Notes: generated by a model from the letters alone, not told the origin. Shown: positions 51,296 to 61,966, counted from the first letter of the stretch. The stretch is 64,000 bases of DNA from an uncultured Clostridia bacterium (GCA_944391815.1 CALXUV010000015.1:1-64000), one strand, 5' to 3'. Numbers and translations are program-made.

Positions 51296-52445
51296 CTTTT
51301 CCTTCCCCCTTTTCTTCGCAGTCCTCGCCGTCTTTTTTCTTTATTCCGACTGTAAGAACTTCATCCATTTCGATTTTCGTCGGAACAACGTCCCATCTTC
51401 CGGTGTCGTCAGTTTCCTTTGCCGGATCTTTTTTCGGCTTTGTTATTTTTGCCCACAAAGTCCGCAGATTGTATTTTTCACGGACGTTTTTCAGGGCAGG
51501 AGCTTTGTTGTAAATGATTATGCCTATCAGTATCAGCGCGTAGACAAGGTTTTGCAGTACTGCAAGATTTCCGGTGAGAACAGCCATCAGCTTATTGTTG
51601 AGATATGTTATGACGGCTGCTGAAATAAGCGTTCCGTTTATATTGCCCATTCCGCCGATAACAACCATAACGAGTATCTCTATTGAATAGTTGTAATCGA
51701 AAATTTCAGAGCGAACGGTGGCTTTCGTGTAGCTGTAAAGCACACCTGCAATCCCTGCTAAAGCCGAGGAAATGATAAATACGAGCAGCTTGTATTTTGT
51801 AACGTCGATGCCCGTTGCTTTCGCGGCGATTTCGTTGTCTCTTATCGCAGTTATTGCACGTCCGTGTTTGCTTCTGATAAGATTTTGTACGACGGCAAGC
51901 GTTGCGAGAACAAGCAGGAAACCGAAAACAAATAGTATGTTTTTATTCATTCGGGGAGTGGCAAGTCCGAGTGCTCCTCCGAAACTTTCGCTGCTTGTGT
52001 TAAGAAATACGTTTCTGATGATCTCTCCGAAAGCCAGCGTTACTATTGCAAGGTAGTCGCCCTTGAGACGCAGTGCCGGCAGACCTATAATAAAACCGAA
52101 AACTGCCGCACACAAACCGCCGACTATAAGAGAAAGAACGAAAACCAAAAAGTTGCTGTCGGAAACCGAAAGCTTTTCGCAGAGAACAGCCGAAAATTTA
52201 CCTCCAAGGTAAGCACCGACGCACATAAAGCCGGCATGTCCGAGCGAAAGCTCGCCGAGAAATCCGACAACTACGCTCAGAGAAAGCGCAAGGATCAGTG
52301 CTATTGTTATTTCCTCAAGCAGGTAGAGTGTTGAACTCGGGAGAGCGTTTGCGGCTGAGAGAATTCCGGTTATCAGCAGCACAGCGGCAATGACAAGGTA
52401 ACCGACGTAATATTTCCACTTGATTGAAGAGAGAAGTTTTTTCAT
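51288..52445 (-). CDS. livM: branched-chain amino acid ABC transporter, permease LivM
   Basis: 385 residues with about ten hydrophobic segments. The family blocks are GELSLGHAGFMCVGAYLGG, GLPALRLKGDYLAIVTLAFGEI and the ATPase-contacting RAITAIRDNEIAAKATGID. The last ~60 residues form a charged, soluble C-terminal tail (KITKPKKDPAKETDD and a Lys/Glu-rich end) that is longer than in enterobacterial LivM. It pairs with LivH to form the pore. Its ATG overlaps the livH stop by 4 bp. Confidence 0.94.
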   Translation of the reverse strand: MKKLLSSIKWKYYVGYLVIAAVLLITGILSAANALPSSTLYLLEEITIALILALSLSVVVGFLGELSLGHAGFMCVGAYLGGKFSAVLCEKLSVSDSNFLVFVLSLIVGGLCAAVFGFIIGLPALRLKGDYLAIVTLAFGEIIRNVFLNTSSESFGGALGLATPRMNKNILFVFGFLLVLATLAVVQNLIRSKHGRAITAIRDNEIAAKATGIDVTKYKLLVFIISSALAGIAGVLYSYTKATVRSEIFDYNYSIEILVMVVIGGMGNINGTLISAAVITYLNNKLMAVLTGNLAVLQNLVYALILIGIIIYNKAPALKNVREKYNLRTLWAKITKPKKDPAKETDDTGRWDVVPTKIEMDEVLTVGIKKKDGEDCEEKGEGKDE

Positions 52446-53314
52446 ACCTTTTCCCTCCTTTTCTTTCCGAGAAGTCCTGTCGGCTTGACCAGAAGCACGA
52501 CTATGAGAATTGAAAATTCAACCGCGTCGGTATAGGGTGAAAGAGCCGGTACGGAGTTTGAAAAAGTCTCGATTATTCCGAGCATAAGTCCTCCGACCAT
52601 TGCGCCCGGTATTGATCCTATTCCTCCGATAACCGCCGCTGTGAACGCCTTTATTCCGGGCATTGCCCCGAAGGTAGGAGTTATTGCCGGTGATTTGAGC
52701 AGGGTAAAGACGCCGGCAAGGGCGGCAAGAGCCGAACCTATCGCAAACGTGATCATTATTATCGTGTTTACGTTTATTCCCATAAGCTGAGCCGCGCCCT
52801 TGTCTTCGGATACAGCTATCATGGCGCGTCCGGTTTTCGAGTATTTGACAAACACGCTGAGCGCTACCATTACCGCTGCCGAGCAGATAAGGGTGATAAC
52901 GGTAGGAATATCGATAACCAGCGGACCGAGCTGGAGCTTGTTTTCAAAAGTCGCTATTTCAACGAATTTGGTCGCCGAACCGAAAATGATCTGTGCAAAG
53001 CTCTGGAGCAGATAACTTACTCCGATAGCCGTTATAAGTACTGCAAGAGGTGAAGAACCGCGAAGCGGTTTGTACGCAAGTTTTTCTATAAGGATTCCGA
53101 AAATAACACAGAAAATCACTGCCATTACGATTGCGACAATCGGGTTAACGAAAAGGAAGAGGAATATAGTATAACCTCCGACCATTATTATGTCGCCGTG
53201 CGCAAAGTTCAGCATCTTCGCTATTCCGTATACCATTGTATAACCAAGGGCTATCATGGCGTATATGCCGCCAAGACTCAGCCCGTTGATGAGCGTCGAG
53301 AAGAATGTTTCCAT
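52442..53314 (-). CDS. livH: branched-chain amino acid ABC transporter, permease LivH
   Basis: 290 residues with about eight hydrophobic segments. The typical start INGLSLGGIYAMIALGYTMVYG, the NFAHGDIIMVGGY block, RAMIAVSEDKGAAQLMGIN (ATPase contact) and KAFTAAVIGGIGSIPGAMVGG identify LivH. It is preceded by AAAAAGGAAA and by a hairpin that separates it from livJ. Confidence 0.95.
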   Translation of the reverse strand: METFFSTLINGLSLGGIYAMIALGYTMVYGIAKMLNFAHGDIIMVGGYTIFLFLFVNPIVAIVMAVIFCVIFGILIEKLAYKPLRGSSPLAVLITAIGVSYLLQSFAQIIFGSATKFVEIATFENKLQLGPLVIDIPTVITLICSAAVMVALSVFVKYSKTGRAMIAVSEDKGAAQLMGINVNTIIMITFAIGSALAALAGVFTLLKSPAITPTFGAMPGIKAFTAAVIGGIGSIPGAMVGGLMLGIIETFSNSVPALSPYTDAVEFSILIVVLLVKPTGLLGKKRREKV

Positions 53315-53342
53315 TTACTGTTTCCTTTTTGTCTACGTTACA

Positions 53343-53380
53343 GAAATTGCTGACAGGGCATACGCCATGTCAGCAATTTC
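53343..53380 (-). promoter_or_regulatory. intercistronic hairpin between livJ and livH
   Basis: GAAATTGCTGACA (53343-53355) pairs perfectly with TGTCAGCAATTTC (53368-53380). On the minus strand it is not followed by a T run, so it probably stabilises the livJ message or slows read-through, giving more binding protein than permease. Confidence 0.75.
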
Positions 53381-53398
53381 CTTGATTTCGGGGGATAA

Positions 53399-54607
53399 TC
53401 AGGCAGTTGCCTCTTTTACCACGTATTTGATTGCGTTCTTGCTTACCGTTCCGTCATCGTTCCAGGAAATGGTCGACTTTTCGTTTCCTATGCATTCGCC
53501 TGTTACTCCGCGGACAGAGAAATCATCTTTCTTGAATACCTCGGAAAGAATGTCGCAGAACTCGGAAGGTGACATTGTAGCTGTTATGGTTTTTCCGTCG
53601 GCAACGGCAACCTTGAGAGCTTCATATATCGCATAAACGCAGTCGTATGCCGAAGCTCCGAACTGGTTGATCGGGAATTTGGATTCATCAAATTTTTCGT
53701 TATATTTTGCTATCAGCTCAGCGGCGGGTCCTTCAGTTGCCTTTGAGTTGAAGTGAGAGAGGTAAGAAACTTCCTGCTTTATTGTGTTTATATCAAATCC
53801 TTCAACCGCTGTGTCTATTCCGTCAAGTCCGTCGCAGCCGAAGAATATTGCATCGCCCTTCATCTTGGAGGTTGCGGCTCTCATGAAAACCGCAGCTTCG
53901 CTGGTGTATATCGGGAGGAACACAACGTCACAGTCTTTGAGGCTTTCAACCTGTGAGTCATAGGACGTGGGTTTTCCGGTAAATGAGGTTTCAACCATGC
54001 CTGCTTTGAACGATTCGTCTATGCTTTTCTTGAAGTTGTTGGTTATTCCGACAGAATAGTCGTTGTCAGCCTGATAAAGAATACCGATTTTCTTTCCGAC
54101 GAAGTTACGGTTGAAGTATTCCGCAGAAGCTGTTCCCTGGTTTGAGTCGGTAAAGCACATCTGGAAGCCGTTGGTTCCGTTCGGTATTGCGTCTCCGGTT
54201 GCAGAAGGTGTGAGATAAAATACATTATCTTCTTCTGCAAGTGCCTTGAACTCGATTCCGGCACCTGTGGTTACTGTTCCGAGCGAAATCTGCATACCTT
54301 TCTGGTACATATCGGAATATGTTGCCGATACCTTTGCGGAGTCCGCTTCGTCGTTTGTATCTATAAGCTCAAACATTATACCGTTGAGTCCGCCTGCCGC
54401 GTTTATCTCTTCAATTGCGAGCTTTGCGCAGTTAGAGACAGCCATACCGTAGCTTGCGTAGTCTCCGGTGAGCGGTCCTGATACTCCTATTTTGATTGTC
54501 GTGTTGTTTGCCGCATAGTTTTTGTCCGCACATGAGGTAAAAGCGAAAGCGGTTACAAGCATTACCGCCGCCAGTATAACGGACAGAACTCTTGTTGATT
54601 TTTTCAT
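53399..54607 (-). CDS. livJ: branched-chain amino acid-binding lipoprotein LivJ-type
   Basis: 402 residues. The lipoprotein signal ends in the lipobox FTSC (Cys26). The mature part is a type I periplasmic-binding fold: IKIGVSGPLTGDYASYG, AIEEINAAGGLNGIMFELI, FLTPSATGDAIPN, and KKIGILYQADNDYSVG. It is anchored outside the membrane and passes leucine, isoleucine or valine (or related amino acids) to LivHM. The first gene of the operon, with its own strong promoter. Confidence 0.94.
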   Translation of the reverse strand: MKKSTRVLSVILAAVMLVTAFAFTSCADKNYAANNTTIKIGVSGPLTGDYASYGMAVSNCAKLAIEEINAAGGLNGIMFELIDTNDEADSAKVSATYSDMYQKGMQISLGTVTTGAGIEFKALAEEDNVFYLTPSATGDAIPNGTNGFQMCFTDSNQGTASAEYFNRNFVGKKIGILYQADNDYSVGITNNFKKSIDESFKAGMVETSFTGKPTSYDSQVESLKDCDVVFLPIYTSEAAVFMRAATSKMKGDAIFFGCDGLDGIDTAVEGFDINTIKQEVSYLSHFNSKATEGPAAELIAKYNEKFDESKFPINQFGASAYDCVYAIYEALKVAVADGKTITATMSPSEFCDILSEVFKKDDFSVRGVTGECIGNEKSTISWNDDGTVSKNAIKYVVKEATA

Positions 54608-54658
54608 ACTTAGTCTCCTTTTCCGCAGCAGTCATCCCACTGCAATATAATATCTAAT

Positions 54659-54687
54659 ATTATATAATATTTTATCATCCTTTTCAA
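54659..54687 (-). promoter_or_regulatory. promoter of the liv operon
   Basis: On the minus strand TTGAAA (54687-54682), 17 bp, TATAAT (54664-54659), 51 bp before the livJ start. Confidence 0.75.
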
Positions 54688-54875
54688 TTAATATTTTTAA
54701 CAATTTTTCCGGTTGTACTCACACCTTTTTTGTAATTTTCTGTCAATCCGGCTTTCTTCGGAGCCTCATTTCCGCATCTCTTTACAGAAAAGTATTGATT
54801 TTTGACGGCATTTGAGTTATAATAATCCCTGATAAGCACCTGCGGTGCAGGCAGTTCCGGTGAAAGGTAAGGATT

Positions 54876-56687
54876 ATGAACGACAGACAGGCCCATATCA
54901 GAAATTTTTCTATAATAGCTCATGTTGACCACGGCAAGTCAACTCTTGCCGACCGTCTTCTTGAAGCCACTAAAACAGTCACTTCCCGTGAAATGGAAGA
55001 TCAGCTTCTCGACAACATGGATCTTGAGAGGGAAAGGGGAATAACCATCAAGGCCAGGGCAGTAAGGATGCTTTACCGGCATACGGACGGCAAGGATTAT
55101 ATCCTTAATCTCATCGACACCCCCGGGCATGTGGACTTTAACTACGAAGTGTCGAGATCTCTTTACGCCTGCGAGGGTGCCGTTCTTGTCGTTGACGCAA
55201 CTCAGGGTGTTGAGGCTCAGACGCTTGCCAACGCTTACCTTGCCATAGATGCAGGGCTTGAAGTGGTACCGGTCATCAACAAGATAGACCTTCCGTCGGC
55301 TGATGCCGCAAGGGTACGAGGTGAAATTGAGGACGTGATTGGAATTCCGGCTGAAGGTTGCCCGGAGGTTTCGGCAAAAACCGGACTCAATATAGACACG
55401 GTGCTGTCCGCAGTGGTTGAGCAGATTCCGCCGCCCAAAGGTGACGAAAACGCTCCTCTCCGTGCGCTGATATTCGATTCTTACTACGATTCGTATCTCG
55501 GCGTGGTGGTTAATATCAGGGTGTTTGACGGAACTGTCAGAACCGGGGACAAAATCAAAATGATGAGTACCGGAGCCGTGTTTGAGGTGACAGACGTCGG
55601 CGCTCTCGAACCGTTCGGACTTTCGTCAACCGGGGTTGTAAAATCAGGTGAGGTCGGTTACCTTACCGCGTCGATAAAAACTCTTTCCGATACGTCGGTG
55701 GGTGATACGGTAACTCTTGCGGAAAATCCTGCCTCAGAGGCCCTTCCGGGATTCAAAAAAGTAAGCCCCATGGTTTTCTCCGGAATTTACCCCGAGGACG
55801 GAGCGAAATATGAGGATCTGAAAGACGCTCTCACAAAACTGAGGTTAAACGACGCCGCTCTTTCTTACGAGCCGGAGACGTCGCTTGCGCTCGGTTTCGG
55901 ATTCCGTTGCGGTTTCCTCGGACTTCTTCACATGGAGATAATTCAGGAAAGGCTTGAACGTGAATTCAACCTTGACATAATCACGACTGCCCCGAGCGTT
56001 GTATACAAAATTGACAGAAAGGACGGCAGTACGGTATTTATTGACAACCCGTCAAACTATCCCGGAAGCGACGAAATAGAAAAAGCGTACGAACCGATGG
56101 TTAAGGCGAGCATCATTACTCCCTGCGAATACGTCGGCGGTATTATGGATCTTTGTCAGGACAGACGCGGAATTTTTCTCGATATGAAGTATCTTGACAA
56201 AACAAGGGCGGAACTGCATTACAATCTGCCGCTGAGCGAAATAATTTATGACTTTTTCGATTCGCTGAAAAGCCGCAGTAAGGGATACGCTTCACTTGAC
56301 TATGAACTTTGCGGTTACAGTGAATCGAAGCTTGTCAAACTTGATTTTCTGCTAAACGGAGAGCCGGTTGATGCTCTTTCGTTTATCGTTCACGAGGAAA
56401 AGGCTTACCCCCGTGCCAGAAAAATAGCGGAAAAACTTAAAGAAAATATTCCGAGAGCGCTGTTTGAAATACCGATTCAGGCGGCTATCGGCGGAAAGGT
56501 TATCGCAAGGGAAACCGTCAAGGCGATGCGCAAGGATGTTCTTGCCAAATGCTACGGCGGAGACATAACCCGTAAAAAGAAACTCCTTGAAAAGCAGAAG
56601 GAAGGAAAGAAGAAGATGCGCCGTCTCGGAAGCGTCGAGGTTACTCCCGAAGCGTTTATGGCGGTTCTCAAATTTGACGACGATTGA
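54876..56687 (+). CDS. lepA: translation elongation factor 4
   Basis: 603 residues, full length. The GTPase domain has AHVDHGKST (G1), RERGITIKA (G2 region), DTPGHVDF (G3) and NKIDLPSAD (G4). The EF4-specific C-terminal domain contains SVVYKI and the end [23 protein letters not shown]4 back-translocates stalled ribosomes. It is followed by hemW, the usual neighbour in Firmicutes. Confidence 0.97.
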   Translation: MNDRQAHIRNFSIIAHVDHGKSTLADRLLEATKTVTSREMEDQLLDNMDLERERGITIKARAVRMLYRHTDGKDYILNLIDTPGHVDFNYEVSRSLYACEGAVLVVDATQGVEAQTLANAYLAIDAGLEVVPVINKIDLPSADAARVRGEIEDVIGIPAEGCPEVSAKTGLNIDTVLSAVVEQIPPPKGDENAPLRALIFDSYYDSYLGVVVNIRVFDGTVRTGDKIKMMSTGAVFEVTDVGALEPFGLSSTGVVKSGEVGYLTASIKTLSDTSVGDTVTLAENPASEALPGFKKVSPMVFSGIYPEDGAKYEDLKDALTKLRLNDAALSYEPETSLALGFGFRCGFLGLLHMEIIQERLEREFNLDIITTAPSVVYKIDRKDGSTVFIDNPSNYPGSDEIEKAYEPMVKASIITPCEYVGGIMDLCQDRRGIFLDMKYLDKTRAELHYNLPLSEIIYDFFDSLKSRSKGYASLDYELCGYSESKLVKLDFLLNGEPVDALSFIVHEEKAYPRARKIAEKLKENIPRALFEIPIQAAIGGKVIARETVKAMRKDVLAKCYGGDITRKKKLLEKQKEGKKKMRRLGSVEVTPEAFMAVLKFDDD

Positions 56688-57015
56688 TGAAGTCTTTCTG
56701 TTTGAGATTCAATTCGTATTACAAAAATTCGAGATGACTGACATAATTTTTCTGACAGGAATTTAAATCTTAAAGACACGAGATAGCTGATAATAATTTC
56801 CGTGTGGATTTTTAATCCGGAACATTTTGTAAACAGATTAAGCATTCCTCATGCGGATTTTAAAGCCGAAGTCTGAGACAAACTCACCCGTAACCGATGA
56901 TTTACACGGTTTAACGTCAAAATATCCTGAAACAGAATGTTTCGGCTTGCGTGATGTTAACGTCGAAGCAGGTATTGTCAGATTCAAATTCATAAAACAG
57001 CTACACTTAAATAAA
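56688..57015. other. 328-bp gap between lepA and hemW
   Basis: The hemW frame is open back to 56851, but the extra ~55 codons resemble nothing in the family and have no good ribosome binding site, so I treat them as non-coding. No terminator or promoter of quality is visible. Confidence 0.5.
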
Positions 57016-58158
57016 ATGAAAAACACAGGTATTTATATTCACATACCGTTTTGCCGTTCGAAGTGCTATTATTGTGATTTTTATTCACTTCCGGCCTCAG
57101 GATATTCAACAGAAACGGTAGACGGTTACGTAACGGCGCTTGAAAGGCAGATTTTACTTTTATCAGAGAAATACGGCAAAAGAATATCCGCAGACACCGT
57201 ATTTTTCGGCGGGGGAACACCGACTCTTCTTGAAGCACGTCATTTCGAGAAAATTTTTTCGGCACTCGAAAAGGCTTTCGATCTAACCCATAATGCGGAA
57301 ATTACTGTTGAAAGCAATCCGTGCACTCTCGACTGCGAAAAACTGACTGCGATGAGAACACTCGGTATAAACAGGCTAAGTATCGGCGTTCAGAGTTTCT
57401 GTGACGACGAACTGAAAACAGTCGGGCGTTTGCATAGTGCCAAGCATGCCAATGACGCATTTTTCTGCGCCAGGAAAAGCGGATTTGATAACATCGGTCT
57501 TGATCTGATACTCGGACTGCCCGGGCAGACGAGGGAAAGCTTTTTAAGGACGTCGGAGCAGGCGGTTTTACTTGCTCCTGAACATATTTCGGTTTACGGG
57601 CTTTCTCTTGAAGAAGGAACGCCGCTTTATAATCACCGTGAAAATTACAGTTTTCCTGATGAAGAAACCTGCGCGGATGTTTTTTCCGACACTGTGCGTT
57701 ATCTGCGCAAAAACGGATATTCAAGGTATGAAATATCCAACTTTTCAAAGGAAGGGTATCAATGCCGGCACAATCTCCATTACTGGCACGGTGATGAGTA
57801 TGTCGGTTTCGGGGTTGCGGCGTCTTCGTTTTATAACGGCGTCAGATATACAGCAAAAAAGGATGTCTCCGCATTTATCAGGTGCCGTACTGCCGCCGAT
57901 TTTGAGGCGCTCTGCGTAACCGAAGAAGTGCTCGGAAAGGAAGAAAGGGCGAGGGAATATATAATGCTTTCTCTGAGGCTCAGCGAAGGTTTTTCCGTAA
58001 ACAAACTGAAAGAACTCACCCGTAACAGCGATTTCTATCTCAAAAGATGTGAAAAATACATCGAAAACGGACTTCTTGTAAAAAAATCGGGGAGAATATT
58101 TTTTTCCGATCACGGCTTTGAGGTTTCTAACAGTATCCTTTCGGAAATACTTTACTGA
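57016..58158 (+). CDS. hemW: HemW-family radical SAM protein (heme chaperone-like)
   Basis: 380 residues from the ATG at 57016, where the family's start (TGIYIHIPFCRSKCYYCDFYS) begins; the ribosome binding site is poor. The radical SAM cluster is C-R-S-K-C-Y-Y-C (C-x3-C-x2-C), followed by FFGGGTPTLL and IGVQSF. The HNLHYWHGDEYVGFG block near residue 250 is a HemW hallmark. HemW binds heme and is thought to deliver it to membrane proteins. In anaerobes without obvious heme use its role is less clear. Downstream of lepA as in many Firmicutes. Confidence 0.92.
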   Translation: MKNTGIYIHIPFCRSKCYYCDFYSLPASGYSTETVDGYVTALERQILLLSEKYGKRISADTVFFGGGTPTLLEARHFEKIFSALEKAFDLTHNAEITVESNPCTLDCEKLTAMRTLGINRLSIGVQSFCDDELKTVGRLHSAKHANDAFFCARKSGFDNIGLDLILGLPGQTRESFLRTSEQAVLLAPEHISVYGLSLEEGTPLYNHRENYSFPDEETCADVFSDTVRYLRKNGYSRYEISNFSKEGYQCRHNLHYWHGDEYVGFGVAASSFYNGVRYTAKKDVSAFIRCRTAADFEALCVTEEVLGKEERAREYIMLSLRLSEGFSVNKLKELTRNSDFYLKRCEKYIENGLLVKKSGRIFFSDHGFEVSNSILSEILY

Positions 58159-58359
58159 CGGTTTTGTGAGATGTTTCTCAATCGTTCAGACCCGTAGGCT
58201 CCGGATTTGATTTATGTAACAAAACACCATGTGTGTTGCGGAGATTCATCAAAACGCTGTAACCCGCATTCCGCATTTCGGCTTTTAAACGGTTTTTACA
58301 GTTGGAGAAATCCGGGTGCGCTTAATTAATCTTAATTCAATTTGAAAAGAAGGTAAACG

Positions 58360-58827
58360 ATGGCTGAGCTTAATATTGTGCTGGTGGAACCGGAAATACC
58401 GCAGAATACCGGAAACGTAGCGAGAACCTGTGCGGTTACGGGAGCGGCGCTTCATCTTGTAAAACCGATGGGCTTTGAAATCGATGACCGAAAGCTGAAG
58501 CGCGCCGGTCTTGATTATTGGGATAAGCTGGATATAACTTACTACGAGAGTCTTTCGGAGTTTCTTGCAAAAACCGAAGGCGAGCAGCTGTACTTTTTTT
58601 CAACAAAGGCTGGCAAGGTGCATTCCGAGGTTAACTATCCGGAAAGATGTTTTATAGTCTTTGGTAAGGAAACGGCGGGACTTCCGGCAGAGCTGATAAG
58701 AAACAATCCGGAACGTGCGGTCAGAATCCCGATGCGAAGTGAACTGCGCTGTCTTAACCTTTCCAACTCAGTGGCAATAGCGGCGTACGAGGTACTGCGT
58801 CAGCACGGTTACCCGGAACTGCACTGA
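58360..58827 (+). CDS. trmL: tRNA (cytidine(34)-2'-O)-methyltransferase
   Basis: 155 residues, the minimal SPOUT methyltransferase length. It shows IVLVEPEIPQNTGNVARTC at the start, GFEIDDRKLKRAGLDYW, and the knot motifs IVFGKETAGLP and IPMRSELRCLNLSNSVAIAAYE. It methylates the 2'-O of the wobble nucleotide of tRNA-Leu using SAM. The start follows AAGAAGG. Single gene between hemW and secA. Confidence 0.95.
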   Translation: MAELNIVLVEPEIPQNTGNVARTCAVTGAALHLVKPMGFEIDDRKLKRAGLDYWDKLDITYYESLSEFLAKTEGEQLYFFSTKAGKVHSEVNYPERCFIVFGKETAGLPAELIRNNPERAVRIPMRSELRCLNLSNSVAIAAYEVLRQHGYPELH

Positions 58828-59172
58828 AAAATGAAGTTTGGTTTGAAGCGTTAAACTGACGCCATAAACCAAGCGGTATATTTTTTGCTCCCGATTTTAT
58901 TGAATTGCGTATACCCTCCGTTTTTTCTCGGGGGCTGACACCGCTATGAAAAATGACTGAAAAGGATCGTTTTAAAGATTGACTTATGGTGTTTTAGATT
59001 TTTGTATATTTGAAAATATGGACTTTACCAACTTATAAGAGCTTTGCCGGAAGGCGGCGCTTTTTTATTTGCCGCAATATTCACAGAATATTAGCAGGAA
59101 ATTGCATTTTTTATTATAATATATTTGTATAATAATGCTGATAGCTAACAAATTGTGCAAGGAGTACCTTCA
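58828..59172. other. 345-bp gap before secA
   Basis: Contains a terminator-like hairpin (GCCG ... CGGC-GCT plus six T, 59041-59067) and two TATAAT hexamers (59115-59120 and 59128-59133), neither with a good -35 at 17 bp; secA transcription probably starts here. No small gene is seen. Confidence 0.55.
59041..59067 (+). terminator. probable terminator of the trmL transcript
   Basis: GCCG-GAAGG-CGGC with flanking AGC/GCT and a TTTTTT tail. Confidence 0.5.
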
Positions 59173-61947
59173 ATGGGAATTATTTCAAAAATTTTCGGAA
59201 CTTACAGCCAGCGTCAGATCAAGCATATCACAAAGCAGGTCGACCTTATTGAATCGCTTGCCGATAAATACGCCGCCATGTCTGACAGCGAGCTTTCGGA
59301 TACAACAGGACTTCTTAAAGAACGTCTTGCGGCGGGGGAAACTCTTGACGATATCCTTCCCGACGCTTTTGCCGCTGTCAGAGAAGCCGCTGACAGAGTA
59401 CTCGGAAAACGTCCGTTCAGAGTCCAGGTAATCGGCGGAATTATTTTGCATCAGGGACGAATTGCCGAGATGAAAACCGGTGAAGGTAAAACTCTTGTCG
59501 CCGTGCTTCCGGCTTACCTTAACGCACTTGCGGGTAACGGCGTTCACATCGTTACCGTTAACGAATACCTGGCGAGAGTCGGTCAGGAGGAAATGAGCAG
59601 AGTTTACGGCTTTATGGGTCTGACAACAGGACTGGTTCTTCACAGCCAGACCAAAGAGGAAAAGAAACAGGCTTATCTCTGCGATATTACCTACGGTACA
59701 AATAACGAATTCGGGTTCGATTATCTGCGTGATAACATGGTAATCTATAAGGACAGAAAGGTTCAGAGAGGCCATGCGTTCGCAATAGTGGACGAGGTCG
59801 ACTCGATACTTATCGATGAAGCCCGTACACCTCTTATTATTTCCGGTGAAGGTGACGAGTCAACCGACATTTATCAGAAAGCATGTAAATTTGTGAAAAC
59901 GCTCCGTGAATTCAGAATAAAGGAGCTTGACAGCAAGGTTATTGATCCGGAGGTTGAAGAAAATTACGACTATACCGTGGACGAAAAAGCCCGCAGTACC
60001 GTTCTTACCGCTTCCGGTATCAAAAAAGCGGAACAGTATTTCGGACTTGAAAATCTTTCCGATCCTCAGAACTCAACACTTGCGCATCACATAAACCAGG
60101 CGATACGTGCAAGGGCGATAATGCACAGGGACGACGATTATATAGTTGACAAAGGAAAAGTAATAATAGTCGACTCTTTTACCGGACGTCTCATGCCGGG
60201 AAGAAGATACAGCGACGGTCTGCATCAGGCAATCGAGGCAAAGGAAAACGTAAAAATCCAGAAGGAATCCAAAACCCTCGCCACAATAACATTCCAGAAT
60301 TATTTCAGACTGTATTCCAAGCTTTCGGGAATGACCGGTACTGCTCTTACCGAGGAAATGGAGTTCAGGGAGATTTATTCGCTTGATGTGGTTGAAATCC
60401 CGACGAACAAACCGATGATAAGAATCGATCATGCGGACAGGGTTTACCGTACGGTCGAGGCAAAATACAAGGCAATCTGCCGGCAGATAGAGGAATGCCA
60501 CAATAACGGTCAGCCGGTGCTGGTTGGTACGGTTTCCGTTGACAAGTCGGAGCTTCTTTCCTCAATGCTCGGCAAAATGGGAATCCCGCACAAGGTTCTG
60601 AATGCAAAGCAGCACGCAAGAGAAGCTGAAATCGTAGCCGAAGCGGGAAGACCGGGTGCGGTAACCATTGCTACAAATATGGCGGGAAGAGGTACAGATA
60701 TTATGCTCGGAGGTAACGCTGAGCATCTCGCCAAAAACGAAATGCGGAAGATGGTTGACGAGGAGACCGGTATGCCGCTTTATACTGATGAGATAATAGG
60801 AGCCGCAGTAGGTTCTGCTCAGAATGTTTCCGAAGAAGTTCTGGCGGCAAGAGAGGTTTACCGCTCGCTTTACGAAAAACACAAAAAGATAATCGAGCCC
60901 CTTGCGGAGAAAGTGAAGAATGCCGGAGGACTCTTTATCGTCGGTACTGAAAGGCATGAGAGCAGACGTATCGACAACCAGTTAAGAGGTCGTTCGGGCA
61001 GACAGGGCGACCCGGGTGCAAGCAGATTTTTCCTGTCTCTTGAAGACGATCTTATGCGTCTTTTCGGAAGCGAAAGGGTAATCGGTATGGTCGACAGACT
61101 CGGAATGGGAGATCAGCCGATAGAAGCAGGATTGCTTTCGGGTGCGATCGAGCGTGCTCAGAAGCAGCTTGAGTCCCAGAACTTCCAGCGCAGAAAAAAT
61201 GTTCTCAGCTACGACGATATAATGAACGAACAGCGTAAGATCATCTACAAACAGCGCGACGAGGTTCTCGACGGCGACGATATGAGCGATAAGATAAGGT
61301 CGATGATAGACTCGTATATATCCGAAACTGTTGACAAGTATATGCCCGAAGATGAATCCATGAGACAGCCGGACGAAATGCGCAACAAGTTTTTCGGTTG
61401 GCTTTGCGGACAGGATGAATTCAGATATACAGAAAATCAGCTTGCCGATGCAGATGCCGGTCAGATCAAAAAAGATCTTAAAGACAGGGCGGCGAAAATC
61501 TATAGCGAAAAGCAGACACTTTTCGGCGATAAGCTGAAAGAAGTTGAAAGAGTCATACTTCTGCGCAGTGTTGACTCAAAATGGATAGAGCATCTTGACG
61601 CCATGGACGACCTGAAAGGCAGCATCGGACTTCAGGCGTACGCTCAGAGAAACCCGATTAACGAGTTCCGTATAGCAAGCGCCGATATGTTTGACGAAAT
61701 GATCGACTCGATAAAGGAAGAGACTGTAAGAAACGTTCTTTCCGCCGTACCGGCTGCCGTTATTGAAAGAAAAGAAGTTGCGAAGATAACCGGCGAAAAT
61801 TTCACCGATACATCTAAGGCAGAAAAAAGCCGTACGGTGGTTGATAAGCGTGGCGGCGTAGCCAAAAACGCACCTTGTCCGTGCGGAAGCGGTAAAAAGT
61901 TCAAGCGTTGCTGCGGAAAAGACCTGTTCAAAGACGACAGAGACTGA
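59173..61947 (+). CDS. secA: preprotein translocase ATPase SecA
   Basis: 924 residues; the ATG at 59173 follows AAGGAG. The motor has EMKTGEGKTLVAVLPAYLNAL (Walker A), VDEVDSILIDEARTPLIISG (Walker B and DEAD-like motif), TITFQNYFRLYSKLSGMTGTA, and TNMAGRGTDIMLGGNAEH. RGRSGRQGDPGASRFFLSLEDDL closes the second motor domain. A C-terminal zinc-binding SEC-C motif (APCPCGSGKKFKRCCG) is present. SecA drives unfolded preproteins through SecYEG. Two membrane protein genes follow closely and may share the transcript. Confidence 0.97.
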   Translation: MGIISKIFGTYSQRQIKHITKQVDLIESLADKYAAMSDSELSDTTGLLKERLAAGETLDDILPDAFAAVREAADRVLGKRPFRVQVIGGIILHQGRIAEMKTGEGKTLVAVLPAYLNALAGNGVHIVTVNEYLARVGQEEMSRVYGFMGLTTGLVLHSQTKEEKKQAYLCDITYGTNNEFGFDYLRDNMVIYKDRKVQRGHAFAIVDEVDSILIDEARTPLIISGEGDESTDIYQKACKFVKTLREFRIKELDSKVIDPEVEENYDYTVDEKARSTVLTASGIKKAEQYFGLENLSDPQNSTLAHHINQAIRARAIMHRDDDYIVDKGKVIIVDSFTGRLMPGRRYSDGLHQAIEAKENVKIQKESKTLATITFQNYFRLYSKLSGMTGTALTEEMEFREIYSLDVVEIPTNKPMIRIDHADRVYRTVEAKYKAICRQIEECHNNGQPVLVGTVSVDKSELLSSMLGKMGIPHKVLNAKQHAREAEIVAEAGRPGAVTIATNMAGRGTDIMLGGNAEHLAKNEMRKMVDEETGMPLYTDEIIGAAVGSAQNVSEEVLAAREVYRSLYEKHKKIIEPLAEKVKNAGGLFIVGTERHESRRIDNQLRGRSGRQGDPGASRFFLSLEDDLMRLFGSERVIGMVDRLGMGDQPIEAGLLSGAIERAQKQLESQNFQRRKNVLSYDDIMNEQRKIIYKQRDEVLDGDDMSDKIRSMIDSYISETVDKYMPEDESMRQPDEMRNKFFGWLCGQDEFRYTENQLADADAGQIKKDLKDRAAKIYSEKQTLFGDKLKEVERVILLRSVDSKWIEHLDAMDDLKGSIGLQAYAQRNPINEFRIASADMFDEMIDSIKEETVRNVLSAVPAAVIERKEVAKITGENFTDTSKAEKSRTVVDKRGGVAKNAPCPCGSGKKFKRCCGKDLFKDDRD

Positions 61948-61966
61948 ACGTAAAGGAGTTTGAACA

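Noticed and set aside
56851..57015. 55-residue N-terminal extension of HemW
   Set aside because: HemW proteins begin at the TGIYIHIPFC block; the extra residues resemble nothing and have no good start signal.
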